Source: Desulfovibrio sp. TomC (lineage in GTDB: Bacteria > Desulfobacterota > Desulfovibrionia > Desulfovibrionales > Desulfovibrionaceae). From it: a stretch of 64,000 bases of DNA. The position numbers and the translations under genes are program-made. Below, one piece after another: positions 52,230 to 61,693 of the stretch (the stretch's first letter is position 1; every line of letters starts with the position of its first letter). The notes beneath the pieces are model-generated. The model was given only the letters and a program-made list of their open reading frames with translations. It made no database searches and had not been told where the DNA came from. The stretch spans positions 124,001 to 188,000 of the forward strand of contig NZ_JSEH01000001.1 in the NCBI RefSeq assembly GCF_000801335.2, read 5' to 3'.

Positions 52230-54073
52230 GCGGGGACATCCTCTGCATCGGGCAAGGTGAAATAGAAGGTGGAACCCCGGCCCTCTTCGGACTCCACCCA
52301 GATGCGTCCGCCATGGCGTTCGGCGATGCGTTTGCAAAATGACAGGCCGATGCCTGCGCCCTGCTGCTCCCGGTCGGCCTGGAGACGCTGGAACATGCGA
52401 AATATCCGTTCATGGTGCTGCGGGGCGATGCCTGGTCCATTGTCCCCGACCGAGACGACCCAGGCTCCGTCCCGGTGTGTCGCTGCTACGCGAATGGCCG
52501 GGGCGGCTATGCTTCGATATTTGATGGCGTTGCCAATCAGATTTTGGAAAAGTTGGCAGAGCTGGGTTGCATCCGCCGTAACCACGGGCAAGGGTTCACG
52601 GACAATGGCGGCGTCGTTTTCTTCAATGGGGAACTGGAGATTGTCCAGGGCCGCATCAAGGGGGACATTGAGATCAACAGGGGTAAAGGTCTTGCCTCGA
52701 GTGCCTATGCGGGAATAATCCAACAGATGGGTGATAAGCTGGCTCATGCGCCTGGCCCCATCGACCATATAGTCCATATACCGCAGCCCGTTGGCATCGA
52801 GTTGTCCGGCGCAGCGTTTGTTGAGCAGATCGGCAAAGCTTGTGATCTTGCGCAGTGGTTCCTGCAAGTCATGCGAGGCCACGTAAGCGAATTGCTCCAA
52901 ATCTTTGTTGGAATTCTCCAATGCAACAGTCTTTTTTTCTAGATCGATCTGACGTTCTTCCAATCCCTGGGCCATGTGGTTAAACGCCCGTCTCAGACGC
53001 TCCAATTCCAGGGCTTGGCCGGTCCCGGCCAGACGCACGGCGAATTCCCCCCGGCCAATAGCCTCGGCCGCGTTGACCATGGAAGTGATTGGCCGCACAA
53101 GCAGTCTGGACCCCAGCGTCCAGGCGACGCCAAGACCGACGACGCCGACCAGGGCCAACCACATGGCCTGTTCATGCAGCAGTTTTGTAGAGGCCGCATA
53201 GGCCTCTTCCAGAGGGATTTCGACGAACACCGTGGGTGAATTGGCCAGATCAGGCAACAGCAAGTCGAACCCGACGAGCTTGGGTTGGCCCATAAGGCCG
53301 GTTGTTTCGGCACTGCCACGCTGTTTTCCCAACACGATGCGGCCGAGTGGGGACGCGGCGAGGGTGGCTCCCAGGGAAACGGAGGCGTCGGGAAGAAGGG
53401 ACAGCAAAGTGCCTTGCGACGATAACACGCCAACAACACCGTTTATCGGCAGGAGGGCGGCAGCGGACTGGGACAGGGCTTCCAGGGTCATGCTCGCGGC
53501 GACAACGGCTTTGACCTCCCCGTCCCAGCCGAGGGCTGGGCAGGCCACGGTCATCATCGCTTGTCCATCGGGGGCCAGGGAGAACGGTTCGCTGACGCAG
53601 GCCTTTGATTGGGTGACCGATTTAAACCAGCCCCGGGCGGCATAGGTCGCCGTCCCCATCGGCGTATGCTCGGGCGGAAACAAGTCCCCGGCATCGGGCG
53701 CCGCCTGGCCGATCGGTTCGCCAGTGACCGAAACGGCCAGGATATTGGCCAGCCCCGCGCCTGATTGGGCCTTGAGTTGCGAGAAAAGCTGCGAACAGCC
53801 CTTGGGATCGATGACGCGGACGACGGTTGTCGCGGCCAGCGTCTCGACAAGGCGTCGCACGGCGTCATAGTGCACTTTTTGTCTGGCGGCCAGATTCTGG
53901 GCGCGCTGCAAGGCTTCCACCTGGGCTTCGCCCCTGGCGTGGGCGCGCAGGGTCAGACCGTGATAAAGGGCCAGTCCCAATGCCGGCAGGATCGCCAAAA
54001 GCACGAGCCCCATAAGAGTGGCGCGAAGCCCCCGCAGGAGGTTAGGATGATCTGCCGTCATGTGCTGGGACAT
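52226..54073 (-). CDS. Membrane sensor histidine kinase
   Basis: 615 residues. A transmembrane helix (about 20-40), a periplasmic double-Cache-like sensor, a second helix (about 300-320), HAMP, a coiled coil, HisKA with the box ASHDLQEPLRKI (phytochrome-like HWE/PhyR-type arrangement) and HATPase with NLIGNAIKYR, DNGPGIA and GAGIGLSFCK. The ATG at 54073 is set by a GGGAAA site. It heads a kinase-RR-cyclase operon. Confidence 0.92.
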   Translation of the reverse strand: MSQHMTADHPNLLRGLRATLMGLVLLAILPALGLALYHGLTLRAHARGEAQVEALQRAQNLAARQKVHYDAVRRLVETLAATTVVRVIDPKGCSQLFSQLKAQSGAGLANILAVSVTGEPIGQAAPDAGDLFPPEHTPMGTATYAARGWFKSVTQSKACVSEPFSLAPDGQAMMTVACPALGWDGEVKAVVAASMTLEALSQSAAALLPINGVVGVLSSQGTLLSLLPDASVSLGATLAASPLGRIVLGKQRGSAETTGLMGQPKLVGFDLLLPDLANSPTVFVEIPLEEAYAASTKLLHEQAMWLALVGVVGLGVAWTLGSRLLVRPITSMVNAAEAIGRGEFAVRLAGTGQALELERLRRAFNHMAQGLEERQIDLEKKTVALENSNKDLEQFAYVASHDLQEPLRKITSFADLLNKRCAGQLDANGLRYMDYMVDGARRMSQLITHLLDYSRIGTRGKTFTPVDLNVPLDAALDNLQFPIEENDAAIVREPLPVVTADATQLCQLFQNLIGNAIKYRSIAAPAIRVAATHRDGAWVVSVGDNGPGIAPQHHERIFRMFQRLQADREQQGAGIGLSFCKRIAERHGGRIWVESEEGRGSTFYFTLPDAEDVPA

Positions 54074-54556
54074 TTTCCCTGAATACAACTTTGGGATCTA
54101 TCGCTCGCACCCGGGCATGCGCCTCGGTATAAGAGGGTCACCGCAGCCGCAATCCCGTTGGAGGCAGGACGGAAAAACAGTCACAGAATGGATGCGTCGA
54201 TGCAGTACTGTTTAGACGAACTCGATGTCCTTGTAAACAACTGAAATAACGTACACTTTTTTACAAATATCCGTGATTGTCGTGTCATTTGGCTCCGCCC
54301 TGATTGGCGTTGAGGAAAAAGGCAGTCGTCCAGTTGCTCTGAAGGCACCTGCCAGGACACTGTCCGGGGAACCGATTATCAGACCACGGCAAAACGGATA
54401 ACAGACATTGAAACGGCCCCATGCCGCGACCAGACGGGTGCCCGTTCCAGGCTCGAAGTTCCCCAGGCCCCTTTGACAGACATCTCCAATGACAATCGCA
54501 AACCAAAATAAAAAATTCTCTACCAGCGAAAAGAATGCTTTCCAGACACCATCCTG
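54074..54556. other. Upstream region of the sensor kinase, no gene
   Basis: No supported coding region. It is AT-rich near 54,240-54,290 and is bounded by the kinase start and an AT-rich gene pointing the same way. Confidence 0.5.
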
Positions 54557-55018
54557 TCATTGCTTTGCTATTATATCGTTCCAATATTGAAGTCGCTCAT
54601 ATTTGTTCTGTATAATATAACCACACATATGCGCACGCTCTCGTATAAATTTATTTGCATAGTCATCATTAAGCTTGTTTGGATCCAAAAACTTGACAAG
54701 CATTGATTTATATCTCGCCTCGATGTACTTTGGAGACATCACTTCTTTCGCAGCACTTAGAAATTCATTTACTCTTAAAGAAGACATTTTCTGTGTTTTT
54801 ATATCATCAAACTGTATGGCCAACACGCCTGTTATCTTTGCTGCAACAGCGCATTCGCAAAGCTCATCAACAAATTTACTCCTGGCCTCAACTTTTATTT
54901 TTTTTGAGGCCAATATTTGTCTTTGATCGTTCTCTTTAAGAGCCTCTGCATTTTCCAATGGCAGCTGTATAAAAATAACAAAAATCAAGAATGTCACAAT
55001 TACTTTGCATGGCTTCAT
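54557..55018 (-). CDS. AT-rich exported hypothetical protein (153 aa)
   Basis: 153 residues with an N-terminal hydrophobic signal (KVIVTFLIFVIFIQLPLENAEA), then a helical soluble part including CECAVAAKIT and HMCGYIIQNKYERLQYW. Strongly AT-rich codons compared with the flanks, suggesting acquisition. AAGGATA precedes the ATG at 55018. Three Cys remain after the signal, which could form a disulfide. No family recognised. Confidence 0.65.
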   Translation of the reverse strand: MKPCKVIVTFLIFVIFIQLPLENAEALKENDQRQILASKKIKVEARSKFVDELCECAVAAKITGVLAIQFDDIKTQKMSSLRVNEFLSAAKEVMSPKYIEARYKSMLVKFLDPNKLNDDYANKFIRERAHMCGYIIQNKYERLQYWNDIIAKQ

Positions 55019-55626
55019 AGCATATCCTTTTATTTCCTCAATATACTTTCGCACAGTTACTCTTCCATTGTATCGTACGTCAACCTCCTGGCCCGCCCGC
55101 TCTTCCAGCTACCGCCTGAACCAATAATCCAGGCTCCAATCCCGCGCTCTTGCCACCTGGCCGGCTTGTGCCGCATCCCGAAAACTTGGTAGCATGCATA
55201 CACAGGAGACCACCATGGAATAATTATACCATTTAAAAAGCACGCATTTTTCAAAGAACGCCGCTTCCGCTAAGCGGCGCTACGGGGCCAGGGCCAAAAC
55301 GGCCACAAGAATCCCTTGCATGACGTGGCTGGCAGCAACGTGGATGGTCATGGCATCCGGGCAGCGATTCTTCAAGAGCGCCGGACCGAAGGCAAGAATG
55401 AGACCGAATTGCCCCTATCCGGTTTTTTGGATTCTGGCCCAAGCGTTAAAGAACTACCAGCCGTCCCCATGGCGCGCACACTCTTGCCCGCCACCCATGA
55501 CTTTCGCGAATGGCGCCCGCTGTCTTGCCTGGGTTCCTCCAAATTTCTTGATAAGACAGGATGAATGGGAGTATCGTGATTGCCATAAAACCTGTTCTCG
55601 AAACATCAAGCCAAAGGCCGCCCACC
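55019..55626. other. Gap with degenerate remains, no intact gene
   Basis: A minus-strand frame 55280-55411 encodes a short hydrophobic end (FGLILAFGPALLKNRCPDAM then MTIHVAASHVMQGILVAVLA), preceded by a stop. It could be the 3' relic of a membrane protein but is too short to name. Otherwise non-coding. Confidence 0.35.
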
Positions 55627-56139
55627 ATGGTAAAATCACGTTTTCTGCCTGCCCTGCCCGCTCTCGGCTCCCTCTCGCTCGGACTGTGTTTATCACTTCT
55701 GCTGGCGTGCGCCTTGTACGCGGTTCCTGGCCACGCGCTGGCTGGTGAGCTTGGAAAACCCACCGGACATGTGGTCATGGAATTTGGTCAGGGCGGATTC
55801 ATTCTCAGCGCCTCTGGCGGCAAGGGGACGTTGACCTTCAATGGGCGCAGATACCCCTTCAAGGTCGGCGGTATGGGAGTCGGGGGACTTGGCGTATCGA
55901 AAATCACTGCATCCGGAGAAGTCTACGGGCTGAAACGAATGGAGGATTTCCCGGGCGGCTATCTGCAGGCTCGCGCCGGTTATGCTGCTGTCGAGGGCAA
56001 AGGCGTTCAGTGGCTTGAAAATTCCAATGGTGTCGTCATGAAGCTGCGCTCGACCAGCAAAGGCTTGTCGCTCAATCTTGGTGCGGACGGGCTGAAGATC
56101 GAAATGGGTCACATCACAAAGAGCAAGACGAATAATTAA
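55627..56139 (+). CDS. DUF1134/EipA-like exported protein
   Basis: 170 residues. A signal peptide followed by GGFILSASGGKGTLTFNGRR, YPFKVGGMGVGGLGVS and a C-terminal run of beta strands (VVMKLRSTSKGLSLNLGADG). This Gly-rich beta pattern matches the DUF1134/EipA family of periplasmic proteins linked to envelope integrity. AAAGG precedes the ATG at 55627; an upstream in-frame ATG at 55561 would bury the signal. Similarity judged by eye. Confidence 0.6.
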   Translation: MVKSRFLPALPALGSLSLGLCLSLLLACALYAVPGHALAGELGKPTGHVVMEFGQGGFILSASGGKGTLTFNGRRYPFKVGGMGVGGLGVSKITASGEVYGLKRMEDFPGGYLQARAGYAAVEGKGVQWLENSNGVVMKLRSTSKGLSLNLGADGLKIEMGHITKSKTNN

Positions 56140-57206
56140 CGAATGAAGTTGGCGAGTTGTGTTTCCTCACAAAGAATGTCGAGCGAATGTGACTCCACGT
56201 CATTGCTGCACAGGGAGATGCAATCAAAAATTGTGGGCATACCGCCCAAAAAAAGATTGACGCTCCCTGTGCTGCTCACGGGTCTGGCTTGATTCACACG
56301 CTATTCCCAGACAGCAGATCTGCCGATTTCCAGCGCGGGCGGACGCACTGACGACACCCAAACATGAATGCATCACAGGCATTCAATGCTGCAACGAAGG
56401 CCCCCCAAAAACAGGTTGGACAGATTCCAGGTCGGGCATTTCATTAATTCTCCGAGACCTCAAGGTTTTCGCCCGTTTGCCTCCCAGATGTTTCGCCCTG
56501 GATCATGACGCCGCCGAGCCAGGACATTTTGGCCTTCAAATTCCTGACGGCCTCCTCCCTTTCCATACACTCTTTTGCGTGTCCACGGCTGCCCCTGCGC
56601 CGTCTGGAGACAGGCCGTGCGCTACGCCTTGGCCTCTGGCTCACTTTTCGCACTGTAAGCGACTTCCTTGAAGGAATTTTACTGTGTCTTAACAGCAGAT
56701 TGGCAGCATCATCGACTTCAAAATAGTCCCTCCCCCCTTGCCGAGCAATGAAAGGAAATTATTTCCCTACTTGGCTGGCTTAAAATTTGCTACTAAATCA
56801 GTAGACTTTTCCGGAGCACCCGGGGAACAGGCCACCAGGGCTCCAATATGGCCCAACCGCCTGTGACATGAGGAGATTTTCGGCAGAGTGCAGGAAGACG
56901 TAGCGCAGCCCAAGGCAACAGAATCCACAAAGTGTGGTTTCTCTCCAGTCTCCCAATGCTACGCCCCCCCTAAAAGCGTGGAACGCCTTGGGGGATGCCT
57001 CCGGCAGTGACCTGTGGACACCCTCATGTTGATTGCAAACAGAGCGTGCCATGACACCCTGCCCTTCTCAAGATGTCTGTCTCGTCTAGCCTGCAGTGGG
57101 AAGACTGAGGGGAAATTAATACATACTATTAACTATCTTCTGAAATAATATTCACTTCGGATTTAGAAAAATGAAGCTGCTTCTTGACTAGGGTTGCATA
57201 GAAATT
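56140..57206. other. Long gene-poor region upstream of the hydrogenase
   Basis: About 1.07 kb with no convincing gene. The short open frames (for example 56444-56653 minus) lack a ribosome site and homology. Composition is mixed, AT-rich after 57,100. Probably decayed DNA plus regulatory DNA for the hydrogenase. Confidence 0.45.
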
Positions 57207-57221
57207 GTTTGCAGTGCAAAC
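57207..57221. promoter_or_regulatory. Candidate operator upstream of the hydrogenase
   Basis: Perfect palindrome GTTTGCA-G-TGCAAAC, 140 bases before the small-subunit ATG. A second inverted repeat GGTATC/GATACC lies at 57268-57284. Either could bind a regulator; no -10/-35 pair is convincing. Confidence 0.4.
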
Positions 57222-57361
57222 GATTAGCAAAATGTGCCTTAAATTCATATGTCTTAGGTATGGAATAGGTATCCATCCGATACCATTAGTGACCCCAGGA
57301 GCGCAGCGCGTCCGAATGCTTCAGGGCGGAACCACCGAAAAATTGCACGCCGGAGGTATGC

Positions 57362-58312
57362 ATGAAAATTGATAATTTGATCGCCACACCGGAGGACGCC
57401 CCCACCCCCGCCGGCATGTCCAGACGTTCATTCCTCAAATTCTGCACCGCCGTGGCCGTGACCATGGGACTGGGCCTGGACGGAGCCGTGACCGTGGCCC
57501 GAGCCCTGGCCGGATCGCGTCCGCCAGTTATCTGGCTCAATTTCTCCGAGTGCACTGGATGCAGCGAATCCTTCTTGCGCATGACCAGTCCTTATCCCGA
57601 AGACCTCATGTTCAACACCATCTCCCTGGACTACCAGGAGACCATCATGGCTGCCGCCGGTCTGGCCGCCAGTGGCCACCGCGACTCGGTGGTGGATGCC
57701 AACCCGGGCCAGTTTTTCGCCATCGTCGAAGGTTCCATTCCCACAGCCGCAGGCGGCGTCTACGGGACTGTCGGCGGAGAGACCATGCTGTCTGTGGCCC
57801 AGCGTATCCTGCCCAAGGCCAAGGCGGTCATCGCCTACGGCAACTGTGCCGCCTTCGGTGGTCTGGCTGCGGCCGCGCCCAACCCGACCGGGGCCAAGGG
57901 CGTCTCCGACGCCGTGTCCCTTGGCAGCGTGCCTGTGGTCAACATTCCCGGTTGCGCGCCCAACCCCTACAATCTGGCCGGCGTCATCGTAAACTATTTG
58001 CTCAAAGGCACCCTGCCGGCCCTCGATTCCAAGAAACGCCCGACGTTTGCCTATGGAAAACGCGTCCATGAGTGCCAAAAACCCCACGGCTGTCTTCTCG
58101 ACTATGGTTGCAAAGGACCGAAAACGTATCACAATTGCAAGACGATCAAATACAATGAAGGGACTTCCTGGGACATTCAGGCCTGCGCCCACTGCATCGG
58201 CTGCACCGAACCAAACTTCTGGGACGCCTTCAAGCCCTTTTATACTTCGTCTTTTGTAACAGACTTCGCCTCAAAGTACGGGGCGATCAAATTCATCCCC
58301 GGCGACGATTAA
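57362..58312 (+). CDS. [NiFe] hydrogenase small subunit (periplasmic, Tat-exported)
   Basis: 316 residues. A Tat signal with SRRSFLKFC (Arg21-Arg22) exports the folded dimer. Proximal cluster Cys64, Cys67, Cys162, Cys198; distal region His236, Cys238, Cys244, Cys250; medial region Cys259, Cys278, Cys281 with an extra Cys275. Only one residue separates His236 and Cys238 (HEC), and the usual stretch of about 20 residues before the next Cys is missing. GGAGGT precedes the ATG. It passes electrons from the large subunit to cytochrome c3-type acceptors. Confidence 0.93.
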   Translation: MKIDNLIATPEDAPTPAGMSRRSFLKFCTAVAVTMGLGLDGAVTVARALAGSRPPVIWLNFSECTGCSESFLRMTSPYPEDLMFNTISLDYQETIMAAAGLAASGHRDSVVDANPGQFFAIVEGSIPTAAGGVYGTVGGETMLSVAQRILPKAKAVIAYGNCAAFGGLAAAAPNPTGAKGVSDAVSLGSVPVVNIPGCAPNPYNLAGVIVNYLLKGTLPALDSKKRPTFAYGKRVHECQKPHGCLLDYGCKGPKTYHNCKTIKYNEGTSWDIQACAHCIGCTEPNFWDAFKPFYTSSFVTDFASKYGAIKFIPGDD

Positions 58313-58339
58313 TACACAAGGATCTGAAGGAGAATTTAT

Positions 58340-60076
58340 ATGGCTGGCATACTGAATCCAAGCACTGTCGGAAACTCTGTCAAGATTGCTCCCGCACTCA
58401 ATCTGCTCCTGAGTGATTCGACCAATACAAACAAAGCCACGGCCAAAATCACCCTTGATCCCATTACTCGTATTGAGGGTCACCTGCGCATCGACACCCA
58501 GGTGAAGGAAGGGGTCATCACCGATGCCTGGTCCTCAGCCACCCTGTTTCGGGGTATCGAGCTGATCCTGGCCGGCCGCGACCCCCGGGACGCCCCCTTG
58601 ATCACCCAGCGTTTGTGCGGCGTGTGTACCTACGTGCATTTGCAAGCCTCGAGCGTGGCTATTGAAAACTCCATGCAGCTGACCGTGCCCGTCGATGCCC
58701 AGATTGTGCGCAATCTGATCAACGGCACCCAGTTTCTCCATGATCACATCGTTCATTTCTATCATCTCCACGCCCTGGACTGGGTCGATGTGACCGCAGC
58801 CATTAAGGCCGATCCCAACGCCACCCAAACCCTGGCCCGACAGATTTCGCCGGCAGCCCCGGCCATGGATTTCGCTGCTGTCAAGGCCAAACTGCAATCC
58901 CTGGTCGACTCCGGCCAATTGGGGCCTTTTGCCGCCGGTTACTGGGGGCATAGCGCCTACAAGCTCAGCCCCGAAGCCAACCTGCTGTTTGTGGCCCACT
59001 ATCTCCAGGCCTTGCGCCAGCAGGCCGACACCGCCAAGATGATGGCTCTTTTCGCCGGGAAAAACCCCCACCCCCACGCGGTTGCGCCGGGCGGCATCAC
59101 CTCCGGCGCGGAAATCTATGTGGCGGCTAACATGACCAGTTTCAGTTCGCTGCTGACGGCCACCAACGACTTCATCAACCAGTTCTACATCCCCGATGTT
59201 GTCTACCTCGCTGGCCAGTATCCCGAATATGCCAAGATCGGCGGCTTCGAGAACATGCTGGCGTATGGCGAATTCCCGCTGGACACCTATGGCACAGGCA
59301 ACTGTCTGCTGCCCGGCGGCGTGATCCTCAACAAGGATGTCGCCAACGTCGCGGCCGTGAATCTGGCCGACATCACCGAAGACGTATCCCGGGCTTGGTA
59401 TACCAAATCCACGCCGCAAAATCCGACCACCGGCGTCACAAGCCCGTCGTATACCGGTTACGACCAAAACGCTGATTACTCATGGCTCAAGGCCCCTCGT
59501 TACCAGGGGAAACCCATGGAAGTCGGTCCTCTGGCCCGGGTACTGGTGGCGTATGGCAAGGGGCAGACCCAGGTCAAAGCGGCTGTGGATTCCCTGCTCT
59601 CCACCCTTGGCCTGACCATGAGCGACATGTTTTCGGTGCTCGGTCGAACCGCAGCCCGGGCCATCGAAACCCAGGTCATCGGTCAAGCCATGACCGGCTG
59701 GTTGACCACCCTGCAAAACAATATCAAGGCAGGGAATACCGCCACGTTTACCGGCAAGGCCGTACCGGCCAACGTCACGGGTATCGGCATCGGCGAGGCT
59801 CCGCGCGGCGCCGTGGGCCATTGGTTCTCCACGGACGGCAGCGCCAAGATCAAGAACTATCAGATGGTGGTCCCCTCGGCCTGGAACTTTGGCCCCCGGG
59901 ACGCCAAGGGGTTGCCAAGCGCCGTGGAAGCGGCCCTGGTCGGCGTACCTATTGCTGATTCCACCCAGCCGCTTGAAATACTGCGTCTCGTCCACTCCTA
60001 CGATCCGTGCATTGCCTGCGGCGTGCATCTTATCGACGCGCAGGGCAATCCGCAGGGCATGGTGAAGATCGGATAA
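58340..60076 (+). CDS. [NiFe] hydrogenase large subunit
   Basis: 578 residues. The Ni-Fe ligands are RLCGVC (Cys93, Cys96; Leu in place of the common Ile) and DPCIACGVH near the end (Cys557, Cys560). The tail LIDAQGNPQGMVKIG after His563 is the peptide removed by the maturation protease. The L2 Cys is encoded by TGC, so this is not a NiFeSe enzyme. AAGGAG lies before the ATG, 27 bases after the small subunit. No hyp or protease genes are adjacent. Confidence 0.95.
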   Translation: MAGILNPSTVGNSVKIAPALNLLLSDSTNTNKATAKITLDPITRIEGHLRIDTQVKEGVITDAWSSATLFRGIELILAGRDPRDAPLITQRLCGVCTYVHLQASSVAIENSMQLTVPVDAQIVRNLINGTQFLHDHIVHFYHLHALDWVDVTAAIKADPNATQTLARQISPAAPAMDFAAVKAKLQSLVDSGQLGPFAAGYWGHSAYKLSPEANLLFVAHYLQALRQQADTAKMMALFAGKNPHPHAVAPGGITSGAEIYVAANMTSFSSLLTATNDFINQFYIPDVVYLAGQYPEYAKIGGFENMLAYGEFPLDTYGTGNCLLPGGVILNKDVANVAAVNLADITEDVSRAWYTKSTPQNPTTGVTSPSYTGYDQNADYSWLKAPRYQGKPMEVGPLARVLVAYGKGQTQVKAAVDSLLSTLGLTMSDMFSVLGRTAARAIETQVIGQAMTGWLTTLQNNIKAGNTATFTGKAVPANVTGIGIGEAPRGAVGHWFSTDGSAKIKNYQMVVPSAWNFGPRDAKGLPSAVEAALVGVPIADSTQPLEILRLVHSYDPCIACGVHLIDAQGNPQGMVKIG

Positions 60077-60323
60077 CGATGCTTGGCGTCTTGGCATGCC
60101 GCGGCTCCCTGGAATAACCGGGAGCGCATTGCCGGGTGGCTGCAATAGGGCAGCCACCGAGGACGAGAGGGCCAAGGATGCAGACGGCCCGGAGACATCG
60201 AATCCCGGTTGGCAACCAGGATGGTTGCCGCAGGATGCCAGCGAGCCACTCGGACCTTGCCTGTGTTGTATGCAAAGCGCCTGGAAACGCTCGCAACAGG
60301 ACGAGTTGAAGGACCAACTCGTC

Positions 60324-61547
60324 CTACTGGCAGCGGGCCAGCCTGGCGAGATCGGGGGGGCGGCGTCCGTCAAACTGACCGCAGGCGGCGAAATAGCGCA
60401 GGTCGCTGAGCCACAGGCCAAGTTGCCGGATGTCTCCCCGGGCAAGGGACAGCCATCCGGCCGGACCGGCGGCCAGATCGCCCAGCGGTCCAAGTAGTTC
60501 GCTCGGGTCGCGGAAACACTCCCAATCGCAGGCCCGGCAGTGGGCTTTGCCGTCCAACCGGTCTTCGCCAAGCTCCCAAAACGGCCCAAGGTTCTCCGTC
60601 CCGCGATAGCCGCACGGAAAGGCGTTTCCGAACCGGTCGACATACAAAAAGCTCACCCCGCCCAGACAGGGCCGACCGCTTGGCTCCTCGCCGGCATATT
60701 GGCGCACCAGAGTGGAAACGGCGCAACGAGGCGTGAATATGCGCAGCGCTCCCCGATGGCGGGGCACGGTATCCAGCACGGCCTGAAAGAGCGCCCGTTT
60801 TTCCCAGTCGGCAAAGGTCACCCGGGCATCGGCCGCAGTGGCCGCATAGACCGCCTGGGCTCCCTTTTGCTGATCCGCGTCGCTCATAGGATAGCAGCAA
60901 TTGGCCATGGTGAAGCCGAGGTCGGCAGCCGTCTGGAAAAAGACCGATAGCCCATGGCAGGCTTTTTCGTAAAACTGTTCGGCGCTTGCCGCCTCCAAAG
61001 GGACTTCACCGGTCATGAGCCGGGTCAGAGCCAAATTGGCTGTGGGATAAAGGCCATGCGCGTGGAAAATCGGCAGAGCTTGCCGTATGCCTTCCACCAT
61101 GCCCGGAAAGCCGCGATTGGCCTCATGAACGCCGGCATCGGCCGAATCAAGGCTGATCCAGAAGTTGCGCACCGGGGTGCTGGCCAACCCCTCGGCCAGC
61201 CGCGTCACCCGGTCGTGAAAATCCGGGGCCTCAGGGTGGGCAAAACGGGAGCCGTTCGTGCCGGTTCGCAGATATTCAATGCCGGCCCGGCCGGCATAGG
61301 ACAACAGTTCAGAGAGCAGCGGACCGGTCAACAGCGGTTCGCCGCCCGTGAAGGACAGCGCGGAAACCCCCAGTCGGACGCAGTGATCGATAATCCGTTT
61401 GGCCGTATCAACGGCCATATCCCCGCGAGGACCGGTGTTTAAGACATTCATGCCGCATTGGACGCAACGGGCGTTGCAACGGTCGGTGAGCTGCAGTACC
61501 ACCTGCCGGGGCCGGCCCCGACGATGAAGGATTTTGAAAATAGGCAT
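60324..61547 (-). CDS. Radical SAM protein with SPASM-like tail
   Basis: 407 residues. The 4Fe-4S motif CNARCVQC (Cys24, Cys28, Cys31) and SFTGGEPLL place it in the radical SAM family; the C-terminal Cys residues (TPRCAVS, GRPCLGG, FPCGYRG, CRACDWECF) suggest a SPASM-type auxiliary cluster. The substrate is unknown. It is convergent with the hydrogenase and could be a maturation or peptide-modifying enzyme, but no precursor gene is visible nearby. Confidence 0.88.
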   Translation of the reverse strand: MPIFKILHRRGRPRQVVLQLTDRCNARCVQCGMNVLNTGPRGDMAVDTAKRIIDHCVRLGVSALSFTGGEPLLTGPLLSELLSYAGRAGIEYLRTGTNGSRFAHPEAPDFHDRVTRLAEGLASTPVRNFWISLDSADAGVHEANRGFPGMVEGIRQALPIFHAHGLYPTANLALTRLMTGEVPLEAASAEQFYEKACHGLSVFFQTAADLGFTMANCCYPMSDADQQKGAQAVYAATAADARVTFADWEKRALFQAVLDTVPRHRGALRIFTPRCAVSTLVRQYAGEEPSGRPCLGGVSFLYVDRFGNAFPCGYRGTENLGPFWELGEDRLDGKAHCRACDWECFRDPSELLGPLGDLAAGPAGWLSLARGDIRQLGLWLSDLRYFAACGQFDGRRPPDLARLARCQ

Positions 61548-61693
61548 GCCAGTCCTTGAAGTGGATTTCTTCCTTGTCTGTTAGCCATCTTCTCAATGCG
61601 GCTCCATGACTGCTTGGTGACTTTGCTGCGTCGAACCAGCCGTCATCCCCGAGCTGTCGTCAAATTGTAACGGCGCCTGGGCATGGTTTCCCC

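Noticed and set aside
55280-55411. Minus-strand hydrophobic fragment ending VLALAP
   Set aside because: Looks like the end of a membrane protein but is only about 43 codons, preceded by a stop and with no identifiable family.
56444-56653. Possible 69-codon gene on the minus strand
   Set aside because: No ribosome site, no homology recognised and a very basic N-terminus that looks like chance translation of GC-rich DNA.
58340-60076. Selenocysteine (NiFeSe) hydrogenase
   Set aside because: Both Cys codons of the C-terminal metal motif are TGC; no in-frame TGA.
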